DNA of 29,905 bases from Anthropogastromicrobium sp963652495. GTDB lineage: Bacteria; Bacillota; Clostridia; Lachnospirales; Lachnospiraceae. The translations under genes were made by a program, and so were the position numbers. The number at the start of each line of letters is the position of its first letter. Position 1 is the first letter of the stretch. Shown here piece after piece: positions 22,319 to 29,905 of the stretch. The DNA lies in assembly GCA_963652495.1 (NCBI GenBank), contig CAVJTU010000037.1, positions 1 through 29,905 of the forward strand. Reading direction: 5' to 3'. The notes beneath the pieces are model-generated. The model searched no databases and was not told where the DNA came from. It was given only the letters and a program-made list of their open reading frames with translations.

Positions 22319-23475
22319 CAAAGCTGCACAATCATGAGGTCATTATCAATTCAGCGATTGCGATTATTGACCTTATTTTCCAGAAGGAAAATCTTGTTCA
22401 GGCAGCAGTCTATGAAAAGTATGGTCTTTTGTATCAGTTAGAGCATGGCATGCTTTCCAATCATATGTGGTTTGAGGGTGCGTTCGGCTATCATTTTTAT
22501 GGTGTAGATGAATTGCCAGCGTGTAGCATTGTTCCAACCGGAAATCACATCGAAATGGGCAGCGGAAACTCGACCATTCGCGGAAGTAATGAGCGTTATC
22601 TTTTGTTTAAGCATGACTGTTACGGCGGTGAGCATGATCACTATGATCGTCTTGACATCAGTTATGAGGCATTTGGAAAGCGCATAGCGCCGGATCTTGG
22701 TACGACAGGGTATGGTGCACTCATGCATTACGATTATTATAAAAATACAGGTTCGCATAATACTGTAAACATTGATGGAATGAATCAGGCAACTGCTAAT
22801 GGCGTGCTCACGAAATGCGAGGAGACGGATGGCATTGTGTGTTTGGAGGCAGTTGCAGACTGGATGGCACCATATCAGATGCCAGACAGTTTCACGATTG
22901 TTCAGTGGGATGAGGCAGCATATCGCACCGTCTCAATGAAACGCACAATCCTTTGGGCACCGGAATGGTTCGCGGAAGTCTTTTTGGTGAATGGAATTCC
23001 ACAGGGCAAAACAGCAGATTGGATAATGCATTTTTCAGGCGGTATTGTTAGCAGACCACTGGGAGATTCTGTTTTTATTTTTTCTAAGGAAAAGCCATAT
23101 AAACATCTTCATTCCATGATAAAGCTTGCAACACGAACAAAGAAAGAAGGAGAAGGCAAGACGGCACAGTTTCAAGAAGCGGCTGAGTCGATACAGACCA
23201 TTTACCAGGATGGGGATGTGGTAACATGGGTGTATGGTATGGAGAATGGACAGACCATTTTTGTCGGAAAAGGACCAGACAATCCGTCCATTTCCGATAT
23301 CAATTACCGGATTGAGCGTGCAGACGGACCAACTGCGGTGTTTGCGCATGTGATTGCCAGTGCGAAGGGAATCTGCCCGGTAAAGAATGTCACATTTGAG
23401 CGGGATGAAAAGTGCGTGACAATTCGTGTGGTTCAGACAGATGAAAAAGTGATTGAAAGAAAAATAGAAAAATAA
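22319..23475 (+). pseudogene. 5'-truncated heparinase II/III-like protein
   Basis: The remaining ~385 residues match the C-terminal part of heparinase II/III-family polysaccharide lyases: H-N-H-E-V-I near the start, a helical segment with M-W-F-E-G-A-F-G-Y-H-F-Y, and the beta-sheet domain with Y-G-G-E-H-D-H-Y-D-R-L-D and G-S-H-N-T-V-N-I-D-G. Intact relatives have roughly 250 or more further residues upstream. The reading frame begins inside IS110-derived DNA (ATG 22300), so the N-terminal barrel is replaced by a few foreign residues. It was probably an intracellular uronate-glycan enzyme before the insertion and deletion. A terminator follows. Confidence 0.8.
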
Positions 23476-23561
23476 TAAGATATGGAAAGCAGGCAATAAA
23501 AATTGGCAATGAAAGTCAGTAATAGATGAGAAAGCAAAGTGACAAATAGCAAATAAAAATA

Positions 23562-23616
23562 CAATGGGCACGGTTAAAGAAAATTTCTTTTTCTCAGAAC
23601 TGTGTCCATTGTTTTT
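23562..23616 (+). terminator. Terminator after the heparinase-like remnant
   Basis: CAATGGGCACGGTT (23562-23575) and AACTGTGTCCATTG (23598-23611) form a 14-bp stem with wobble pairs, followed by five Ts. Its T-tract overlaps the -35 box of the next promoter. Confidence 0.85.
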
Positions 23617-23664
23617 GCAGGCGATTTATGTTATAATTTTGTCAAAACGATCGAAAAATCGTTT
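23609..23664 (+). promoter_or_regulatory. Debranching-enzyme promoter with operator-like repeat
   Basis: TTGTTT (23609-23614), 17 bases, TATAAT (23632-23637) preceded by TG. Just at the expected start, AAACGAT-CGAAAA-ATCGTTT (23645-23664) is a perfect 7-bp inverted repeat with a LacI-family look. No regulator gene lies nearby. The remaining ~115 nt to the gene form the leader. Confidence 0.65.
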
Positions 23665-23780
23665 GATAAAACAGATACAAAAATAAAAATGCGAGAACAA
23701 AAAAGGATATAGAAAAATGTCAATTGCCCGTCACCGAAAGGTATTGGGGTTTAAGCTAGAAAAACGAAAGGCTTTTATTT

Positions 23781-25853
23781 ATGAATTATATTTTGGGAAA
23801 GTCCGACTGGAAAACGATGCAGCGGGGAGAAGAACACAGCTTCCTGCTTGTAAATGGCTTAGGCGGCTATTGCAGTCAGACGGTCATTGGCTCAAATGCG
23901 CGCCATGACCACAATTTGCTGACCGCAGCACTTGTGGCGCCGACAAAGCGATTTGCCATGGTGCGCCGCATGGAAGAGGTTCTTCACGTGGGAACAAATG
24001 CGTATCGCCTCGATTCGCAAAGCTACGTCACATCAGCAGATGATGTGCATGGCTTTCAATATTTGGACAGCTTTTTTTATGACGGGCTGCCATGCTGGGA
24101 ATATATGGCAGAGGGTGTGCGCGTCACAAAGCGTTTGACACTGGTGTACGGCACAAACAGCCTTGCGATGCAGTATAAGATTCAGGCAGATGAGGGCGTG
24201 AATGCATGGCTGGAAGTCATTCCGGTGTACGGATTCCATTCCAAAAATGATCGCCCGCTTGCCTATGATCCGATTACCTGTCAGGAAAAAGAACACTTCC
24301 TTGAAATGACATCAAGGGAAGCAACCCTGTATCTGGATACAGACGGATGTATCGAGCCGATGGAGGAAACTACTGTTTGCTGGTATCGGTTTGATCAGGA
24401 TGGACCGGACGGTCGTGATGGCTGGGGTGGCGGCCGAAAGCTGCACCGCATTGCATCTGTACATACGACAGATAAGGAGAATGACAGTCATGTATTAAAT
24501 GGCTGTATCATGCTCAATCTTCTTTATGGTATGGACGAGGGATGGATGACTTGCATGGCGACTGTTGCTGAAAAAATGGAAAACAATCATGCTGTTGTCT
24601 TTGACCTTTTGTGGAATCAGGAGAAGAATCGTCAGGAAACGATCATGAAAAAAAGCGGACGCACAAGTGAAGCGGCACGTCAGTTAGCAGTCAGTGCGCA
24701 GGCACACTTGACAAGACGTGATTCGACTGATGGTATGAGCATCATGGCAGGTTTCCCGTTCTTTGGCGACTGGGGACGCGATACGATGATTGCGTTTTAT
24801 GGCTGCACATTGGCAATCGGTGAGATGGAAGCGGCAAAGAGCATCTTAAAGACCTTCATGCGCTATTGTCGTAAGGGCATTATGCCAAATCTTTTTCCAG
24901 AGGGCAAGGACGAGGTCTTGTACAATACTGTCGATGCATCCCTTTTATTTATCAATGCACTGTGGGATTACTTGCAGCATGTGACAAATGACGATCGCGA
25001 TGATGCATTTGAGGCAGAGGCAATCAAGACTGCCGAATCCATCATCAGCTGGTACGCGAAGGGAACCGATTACAACATTCATATGGAAGAGGATGGACTG
25101 CTTGCGGCTGGAAACGGTCTGTGGCAGCTGACCTGGATGGATGTGCGCTTTGGCGATATTTTGCCGACACCGTGTCATGGAAAGCCGGTTGAGGTTAATG
25201 CTTACTGGTACAATGCAGTCTGTATTTTGCGGGAACTGTTCAAAAAGCAGGGCGAGGGTGAAAAGGCTGCACGCCTTGACGCATTGTCTGAAAAGATCAA
25301 GACAAGCTTCCTGGTGAAATTTACAAAGCCAGACGGCACGCTCTATGATGTGCTTCCAGAAAAAGGAGAGCCGGATGCCTCATCGAAGCAGGTACGCTGC
25401 AATGAAATCTTTGCGCTTACGATGCCATTTACAATGATCGAAGGCAATCAGGCAAAGGCAATTCTTGCGCAGGTAAGAAGAGAACTTTACACGCCAGTCG
25501 GATTACGAAGTCTTTCTTTGTATGATCCGCAGTTTCATCCGCACTATGGCGGTTCCCAGTTCGAGCGCGACATGGCGTATCATCAGGGAACGGTGTGGGC
25601 ATATCCGCTTGGCGCGTATTATCGGGCATGTGTGCGTTTTGCAAACGATCAAAAGAAAGAAGCAGAGGCCGTTTTGCATCAGTTGAATCAGTTAAAGGCG
25701 GCACTTGCCGAAGGTTGTCTTGGCCAGCTTGCTGAGATTTATGACGGCGAGTGTCCGGGCGAGTCAAGAGGCTGCTTTGCACAGGCATGGAGCGTCGCAG
25801 AACTTCTTCGTGCCTACGAGGATGCAGAAAATGCGGTCAGGAGGAATGCATGA
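23781..25853 (+). CDS. Amylo-alpha-1,6-glucosidase (glycogen debranching type)
   Basis: A 690-residue cytoplasmic enzyme of the bacterial/archaeal debranching family, expected to hydrolyse alpha-1,6 branches of glycogen or related glucans. The N-terminal beta-rich domain (about 15-240) begins with F-L-L-V-N-G-L-G-G-Y. The C-terminal (alpha/alpha)6 domain (about 300-680) has F-F-G-D-W-G-R-D-T-M-I (327-337) and L-T-W-M-D-V-R with P-C-H-G-K-P-V-E-V-N-A-Y-W-Y-N-A (450-479), which hold the catalytic acids. GAAAGG lies about ten nt before ATG 23781. The stop overlaps the nth start, so translation is coupled. No other glycogen genes are nearby. Confidence 0.92.
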   Translation: MNYILGKSDWKTMQRGEEHSFLLVNGLGGYCSQTVIGSNARHDHNLLTAALVAPTKRFAMVRRMEEVLHVGTNAYRLDSQSYVTSADDVHGFQYLDSFFYDGLPCWEYMAEGVRVTKRLTLVYGTNSLAMQYKIQADEGVNAWLEVIPVYGFHSKNDRPLAYDPITCQEKEHFLEMTSREATLYLDTDGCIEPMEETTVCWYRFDQDGPDGRDGWGGGRKLHRIASVHTTDKENDSHVLNGCIMLNLLYGMDEGWMTCMATVAEKMENNHAVVFDLLWNQEKNRQETIMKKSGRTSEAARQLAVSAQAHLTRRDSTDGMSIMAGFPFFGDWGRDTMIAFYGCTLAIGEMEAAKSILKTFMRYCRKGIMPNLFPEGKDEVLYNTVDASLLFINALWDYLQHVTNDDRDDAFEAEAIKTAESIISWYAKGTDYNIHMEEDGLLAAGNGLWQLTWMDVRFGDILPTPCHGKPVEVNAYWYNAVCILRELFKKQGEGEKAARLDALSEKIKTSFLVKFTKPDGTLYDVLPEKGEPDASSKQVRCNEIFALTMPFTMIEGNQAKAILAQVRRELYTPVGLRSLSLYDPQFHPHYGGSQFERDMAYHQGTVWAYPLGAYYRACVRFANDQKKEAEAVLHQLNQLKAALAEGCLGQLAEIYDGECPGESRGCFAQAWSVAELLRAYEDAENAVRRNA

Positions 25854-26593
25854 CAAGACAAGAAACCATACAAGACAAGTTTGCAGAGCAGAAATTACCA
25901 GAGCAGGAGTTACCGGCTCAGGAGTCAGCCGTGCAAAAAATGACCACGCAAGAGCTTACACTCGAAACCGTTGCCCGTTTGAAAAAAGAATATCCGGAAG
26001 CCGGATGTACATTAGAGTATGAGGACGCATGGAAGCTTTTAATCAGTGTGCGCCTTGCGGCACAGTGTACCGATGCGAGAGTCAATCAGGTCGTACCGGG
26101 GCTGTATGCGAAGTTTCCGACGATCAGCGCACTTGCGGATGCAAGCGAGTCTGAGATTGAAGAGATCGTGCGCCCGTGTGGACTGGGAAAGAGTAAGGCA
26201 AGAGACATCAAAGCTTGTATGATGATGCTTCGCGATGTGTACGATTGCAAGGTGCCGGATGATTTTAACGAGTTGTTAAAATTGCCTGGTGTTGGCAGAA
26301 AGAGTGCGAATCTGATCATGGGTGATGTGTTTGGAAAGCCGGCAATGGTGACGGATACGCATTGCATTCGCCTCTGCAACCGCATCGGTCTGGTGCATGA
26401 CATCAAAGAGCCAAAAAATGTGGAGATGGAATTGTGGAAGCTTGTGCCGCCAAAGGAAGGCAGCGATCTTTGCCATCGTTTTGTCATGCATGGACGAGAG
26501 GTCTGTACCGCAAGGACAACGCCATATTGTTATCGCTGCTGTCTAAATGACATTTGCGAGAAAAACGGTGTTGAAACAAAAAACGAGAAATAA
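25850..26593 (+). CDS. nth: Endonuclease III
   Basis: DNA glycosylase/AP lyase for oxidised pyrimidines. The 247-residue protein has an N-terminal polar extension of about 35 residues that the classical 211-residue enzyme lacks. The helix-hairpin-helix L-P-G-V-G-R-K-S-A-N holds the catalytic Lys151, and V-T-D-T-H-C holds the catalytic Asp169. The [4Fe-4S] cysteines are Cys219, 227, 230 and 236. The first spacing is seven residues instead of the usual six. ATG 25850 overlaps the debranching enzyme stop (ATGA) and is preceded by AGGAGG, which fixes this start over an upstream in-frame ATG at 25751. A T-poor 120-nt gap with no visible promoter follows. Confidence 0.93.
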   Translation: MTRQETIQDKFAEQKLPEQELPAQESAVQKMTTQELTLETVARLKKEYPEAGCTLEYEDAWKLLISVRLAAQCTDARVNQVVPGLYAKFPTISALADASESEIEEIVRPCGLGKSKARDIKACMMMLRDVYDCKVPDDFNELLKLPGVGRKSANLIMGDVFGKPAMVTDTHCIRLCNRIGLVHDIKEPKNVEMELWKLVPPKEGSDLCHRFVMHGREVCTARTTPYCYRCCLNDICEKNGVETKNEK

Positions 26594-26713
26594 GCAAACA
26601 AAAACAAAGAAAAAGCAAAGCTCAGGCAAAAAAACTAAGCCGAAAGCAAAACAGAGCAAAATAAGAAAGCAAAAACAAAACCAGATAAAAACAAAAAAGG
26701 AGATGCAAAAGTT

Positions 26714-28660
26714 ATGAAATTAACCGTATCAAAGAAAAAAACAACACCGATTTCAAAGGATCTGGTCGGCGTATTTTTTGAGGATATCAACTACGGCGCA
26801 GATGGCGGCATTTATGCCGAGATGATTGAGAACCGCAACTTTGAATTTGTGGATTGCTACGGCGATAAGGGTGATTATTATACCATTTTTGACGGCGGCT
26901 ACGGCTGGAAGGCATACCCGGCAGAGGACAGCGCACGTCTTTTGGTTGTCTGCGGAAGCCCTGTTTCCGATGAGAATCCGCACTACCTTCGCTTTACTGC
27001 AAATGAGGCAGGAGCTGGTTTTTCCAATCAGGCGTACAGCGGTATTACTTTAAAGAAGGGTGCGTCATACAATATTTCCTTCTATGCAAGAGCTGTCAGC
27101 TTCTTAGGAAAGATCACTGCAAAGGTCGTAAAAGATGGTGTAACCTATGCCGAGGTCAGCGTGCAGATGGCAGAGGAAGAGAAGATGCACTACTGGCACA
27201 AGTATACATTGACCGTAACCGCATCCGAAGATGTATGCGGTGCGCTGTTTGTACTGGCACTTGCAGAGGCAGGAACTGCCGAGTTTGATTTCGTTTCCAT
27301 GATTCCGGCAGATGCGGTAGCAGGTGTATTTCGCAAGGATACCTTTGAATTATTACAGGCATTAAAGCCGGCATTTATGCGTTTTCCAGGCGGTTGTATT
27401 GTAGAGGGAAATACGATGTCAAATCGCTATCGTTTTAAGGATACTTTAAAGCCGATCGAGGACAGAAAGTGTAACTGGAACCGCTGGGCTGTCCATAACA
27501 ATCGTGAGGAAAATGGTTTCCACAGTGTATTTTCTCATTATAATCAGACACTCGGAATTGGCTATTATGAATTTTTCTTATTGTGTGATCGGATCGGTGC
27601 AAAGCCGCTTCCGGTTATGAATGTCGGAATGGCCTGCCAGTACCAGTCCTATGAGTATATGGAGATTGGAAGTCCTGAGTTTGAGCAGATGGTTCAGGAT
27701 ACGCTTGATCTGATTGAATTTGCAAATGGTGACGAGAATAGCGAGTGGGGACGTGTCCGCGCAAGTCTGGGTCATAAGGCACCGTTTGGTCTGGAATATC
27801 TGGGAATCGGAAATGAACAGTGGCAGATGGACAACACCGATTTCTTTGCCCGCTATAAGATTTTCGAGCAGCGCATCCATGCTGTTTACCCAGAGATCAA
27901 GCTGATCGGTTCCGCAGGACCAGATGTCACCTCACAGCATTATACCGATGCGTGGGAGTTCTACCGCAAGGAAAAGGCAAACAATCCGAATTTTGTTTAT
28001 GCAATTGATGAACATTATTATATGCCGCCGCAGTGGTTCTTGGATCACAATGATTTCTACGACAAGTATCCGAGAGATATCAAGGTATTTGCCGGTGAGT
28101 ATGCCGCTCATGACCCAGAGATCAATGTGGCACATGTCAGCAAGAACAACTGGAAGGCCGGTATCAGCGAGGCCGCTTTTCTGACCGGAATCGAGCGAAA
28201 TGCCGATGTTGTGGCACTATCTTCCTACGCACCGCTGTTTGCAAGAGTGAATTATACACAGTGGGCGCCGGATCTGATTTGGATGGACGAGAATACCAGC
28301 TGGGGAACACCGAGCTACTATGTACAGAAGCTGTTTGCCACATTCCACGCAGCGAATACACTTGATTTAGGTACACAGATCGAAACTCTTCGCGCGCAGG
28401 GAATTTATTGCAGTGCAGGAGAGGCAGAGGATGGCACTATCATCGTAAAGCTGGTCAACACAACCGACAATGCGGTATCCATTTCCCTTGAAAATGAGGA
28501 AGGAAGCGCACTGACACCAGTTCGTCAGACCGAGATGTGTGCTGCACTGACCGATTATAACTGTGCAGAACATCCAGAGACAGTGGTACCAAAGGAAACA
28601 GCTGTAAGCGGCAGCGAGGTTGCACTGGCACCGCAGAGTTTTGTGATTGTTGAGATGTGA
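26714..28660 (+). CDS. GH51 alpha-L-arabinofuranosidase, intracellular
   Basis: Removes alpha-L-arabinofuranosyl residues from arabinoxylan, arabinan or their oligosaccharides. The 648-residue protein has no signal peptide, so it would act on imported oligosaccharides. Residues about 60-195 form a carbohydrate-binding-like beta-sandwich, 200-545 the barrel with F-M-R-F-P-G-G-C (221-228), and the rest a C-terminal beta-domain. The acid/base is Glu368 in G-N-E-Q-W and the nucleophile is Glu462 in F-A-G-E-Y. AAGGAGAT precedes the start. The upstream 120 nt are strikingly poor in T and contain no obvious promoter, so it may be read through from nth or use an unseen promoter. Confidence 0.93.
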   Translation: MKLTVSKKKTTPISKDLVGVFFEDINYGADGGIYAEMIENRNFEFVDCYGDKGDYYTIFDGGYGWKAYPAEDSARLLVVCGSPVSDENPHYLRFTANEAGAGFSNQAYSGITLKKGASYNISFYARAVSFLGKITAKVVKDGVTYAEVSVQMAEEEKMHYWHKYTLTVTASEDVCGALFVLALAEAGTAEFDFVSMIPADAVAGVFRKDTFELLQALKPAFMRFPGGCIVEGNTMSNRYRFKDTLKPIEDRKCNWNRWAVHNNREENGFHSVFSHYNQTLGIGYYEFFLLCDRIGAKPLPVMNVGMACQYQSYEYMEIGSPEFEQMVQDTLDLIEFANGDENSEWGRVRASLGHKAPFGLEYLGIGNEQWQMDNTDFFARYKIFEQRIHAVYPEIKLIGSAGPDVTSQHYTDAWEFYRKEKANNPNFVYAIDEHYYMPPQWFLDHNDFYDKYPRDIKVFAGEYAAHDPEINVAHVSKNNWKAGISEAAFLTGIERNADVVALSSYAPLFARVNYTQWAPDLIWMDENTSWGTPSYYVQKLFATFHAANTLDLGTQIETLRAQGIYCSAGEAEDGTIIVKLVNTTDNAVSISLENEEGSALTPVRQTEMCAALTDYNCAEHPETVVPKETAVSGSEVALAPQSFVIVEM

Positions 28661-28853
28661 TTTCAAAATAAACTTTCGCAGAAAATGCGCAGTGGGGTAT
28701 GATGCCCGTTTTGCGATCGCTGGAAAAGAACGAAACAATCGTCGAACTGCCTTCGTAACATCATGAACAGGAGTCATTCTAGTCGAAATTAAATAATATT
28801 TTATAAAAAAAGACTTTCTTTTTGGTGCATAATAAGCTACAATGTAAGCAAGT

Positions 28854-28885
28854 GCGCAGAGTAAATAAGCAGGAGATTTCTGCGC
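28854..28885 (+). promoter_or_regulatory. Inverted repeat in the rhaD leader
   Basis: GCGCAGA (28854-28860) and TCTGCGC (28879-28885) surround an 18-nt loop, ten nt after a TACAAT -10-like box (28838-28843) whose -35 is poor. It may be an operator for a sugar-responsive regulator or an mRNA hairpin. The rest of the 28661-28947 gap shows nothing further. Confidence 0.45.
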
Positions 28886-28947
28886 TTCTATAAATAACAA
28901 ACAACAATCTACGAGCTGTTATTGACAGCAGACAGGAGAGTACGATC

Positions 28948-29772
28948 ATGAAATTTTTAGATGCAGAATTTGTTCAGGGATTTATCCGTATGGCAAACGA
29001 TGGTTGGGAACAGGGCTGGCACGAGAGAAACGGCGGAAACCTTTCTTATCGTGTAAAGCCAGAGGAAGTAGAGTCTGTGAAAGAGAATTTTGAGCCGAAG
29101 GAGTGGAAGCCGATTGGTACAAGCGTTCCGAATCTGGCAGGTGAGTATTTTCTTGTAACAGGAAGCGGCAAGTATTTCCGTAACGTAATCATCAAGCCGG
29201 AAGATTCCATGTGCATGATCGAAGTAGACGATAAGGGTGAGAATTACCGTATCGTGTGGGGCTTAGTAAACGGCGGAAGACCGACCAGTGAGCTGCCGTC
29301 CCATCTGATGAATCATGAAGTAAAGAAGCTGGCAACAGATGGCAAGTATCGTGTTATTTACCATGCACATACCACCAATGTAATCGCTCTGACCTTCGTT
29401 CTTCCGCTAGAGGACAAGGTATTTACAAGAGAACTGTGGGAGATGGCTACCGAGTGTCCGGTTGTATTCCCGGCAGGTGTAGGTGTTGTTCCGTGGATGG
29501 TTCCGGGTGGAAGAGATATCGCAGTTGCTACCAGCGAGCTGATGAAGAAGTATGATGTAGCAATCTGGGCTCATCATGGAATGTTCGCAGCAGGTGAAGA
29601 TTTCGATCTGACCTTTGGTCTGATGCACACCGTAGAGAAGTCGGCTGAGATTCTTGTTAAGATGCTGTCCATGCAGCCAAACAAGCTTCAGACCATCACG
29701 CCACAGAACTTCCGTGATCTGGCAAGAGACTTCAAGGTAACTCTTCCAGAGGAGTTCCTTTACGAGAAGTAA
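28948..29772 (+). CDS. rhaD: Rhamnulose-1-phosphate aldolase
   Basis: Splits L-rhamnulose 1-phosphate into dihydroxyacetone phosphate and L-lactaldehyde, the last shared step of rhamnose use. The 274-residue length equals the well-known enterobacterial enzyme. The zinc ligands His139, His141 and His210 and the catalytic Glu115 in T-S-E-L-P-S-H fall two positions before their counterparts there. AGGAG lies nine nt before ATG 28948. No isomerase or kinase gene is within the window, but these may follow beyond the repeat. Together with the GH51 and heparinase-like genes it points to pectic or hemicellulosic sugar use. Confidence 0.94.
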   Translation: MKFLDAEFVQGFIRMANDGWEQGWHERNGGNLSYRVKPEEVESVKENFEPKEWKPIGTSVPNLAGEYFLVTGSGKYFRNVIIKPEDSMCMIEVDDKGENYRIVWGLVNGGRPTSELPSHLMNHEVKKLATDGKYRVIYHAHTTNVIALTFVLPLEDKVFTRELWEMATECPVVFPAGVGVVPWMVPGGRDIAVATSELMKKYDVAIWAHHGMFAAGEDFDLTFGLMHTVEKSAEILVKMLSMQPNKLQTITPQNFRDLARDFKVTLPEEFLYEK

Positions 29773-29797
29773 AGAAAAATTTGTTTGCTCCAGAGCA

Positions 29798-29827
29798 GGT
29801 CGGGACTTGTTTCGATGAGTCCTGACC
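29798..29827 (+). terminator. 3' hairpin after rhaD
   Basis: GGTCGGGACT (29798-29807) and AGTCCTGACC (29818-29827) form a 10-bp stem with one G-U pair. No T-tract follows, so it may protect the mRNA end rather than terminate. Confidence 0.5.
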
Positions 29828-29846
29828 GTATCTGTCAGAAGATATT

Positions 29847-29905
29847 GTGACACCAGGGTCAAAAGGTCAGAAAGCCGATGCAAGCTTGCTTGCAAGAGGA
29901 TTTTT
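29847..29905 (-). repeat. Short inverted-repeat element, copy 3 (cut by window end)
   Basis: Reverse-oriented copy of the elements at 1-66 and 14666-14738. The last 47 bases equal the reverse complement of bases 7-53. Its second arm lies beyond the window. Confidence 0.85.

Noticed and set aside
23717..23908. 63-residue ORF overlapping the debranching enzyme start
   Set aside because: AAAGGAT precedes it, but the frame runs 128 nt into the well-conserved enzyme and its product shows no family features.
25751..25849. Longer N-terminus of endonuclease III
   Set aside because: The extra 33 residues overlap the debranching enzyme in another frame, and AGGAGG sits right before the ATG at 25850.

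Overview
The window looks like chromosomal DNA of a low-to-mid GC Clostridia member, most likely Lachnospiraceae (inference). The grounds are strong Shine-Dalgarno sites, a SAM-I riboswitch on metK, a proline T-box on a type-3 ProS, DapL-type lysine synthesis, MecA, a GSI glutamine synthetase followed by an ANTAR regulator, and a set of polysaccharide genes (GH3, GH18, GH51, debranching enzyme, rhamnulose-phosphate aldolase). Both window ends lie inside copies of one ~70-nt repeat in opposite orientations, which fits an assembled contig broken at repeats.

Layout. 1-5.4 kb: secreted GH3 hexosaminidase, murA, then SAM riboswitch-metK-rluA. 5.4-8.7 kb: aspartate kinase, then T-box-proS with an extra structured GC-rich leader segment. 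8.9-13.7 kb: glutamine synthetase, ANTAR protein with a degenerate receiver, dapL, a 155-nt nested inverted-repeat element, and aroA with an unusual low-complexity insertion. 13.9-15.7 kb (minus strand): SEC-C protein and mecA. 16.3-20.2 kb: membrane-anchored GH18, CwlD-like amidase, Sua5-type threonylcarbamoyl-AMP synthase. 20.4-21.35 kb: no conventional gene, but a strong promoter, a purine-rich transcript and an intrinsic terminator. 21.6-23.5 kb: decayed IS110 transposase fused to a 5'-truncated heparinase-like gene. 23.6-26.6 kb: debranching enzyme with endonuclease III overlapping it. 26.7-29.8 kb: GH51 arabinofuranosidase and rhamnulose-1-phosphate aldolase.

Themes. Cell-wall synthesis and remodelling (GH3, MurA, GH18, amidase), the aspartate/lysine/aromatic pathways (AK, DapL, AroA), nitrogen assimilation (GS-ANTAR) and plant or storage glycan use recur. 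RNA-level control is dense: SAM-I, T-box and many structured intergenic elements.

The most unusual locus is the 20457-21350 transcript. It carries five copies of GAGGT-N5-CC-R-ATGG, each placing a Shine-Dalgarno core exactly 9 nt before an ATG that opens an ORF of only 2 to 5 codons (M-G-Q, M-G-Q, M-A, M-A, M-D-E-I-V). The last stop codon lies right at the base of the terminator hairpin. I do not recognise this as a known RNA family.
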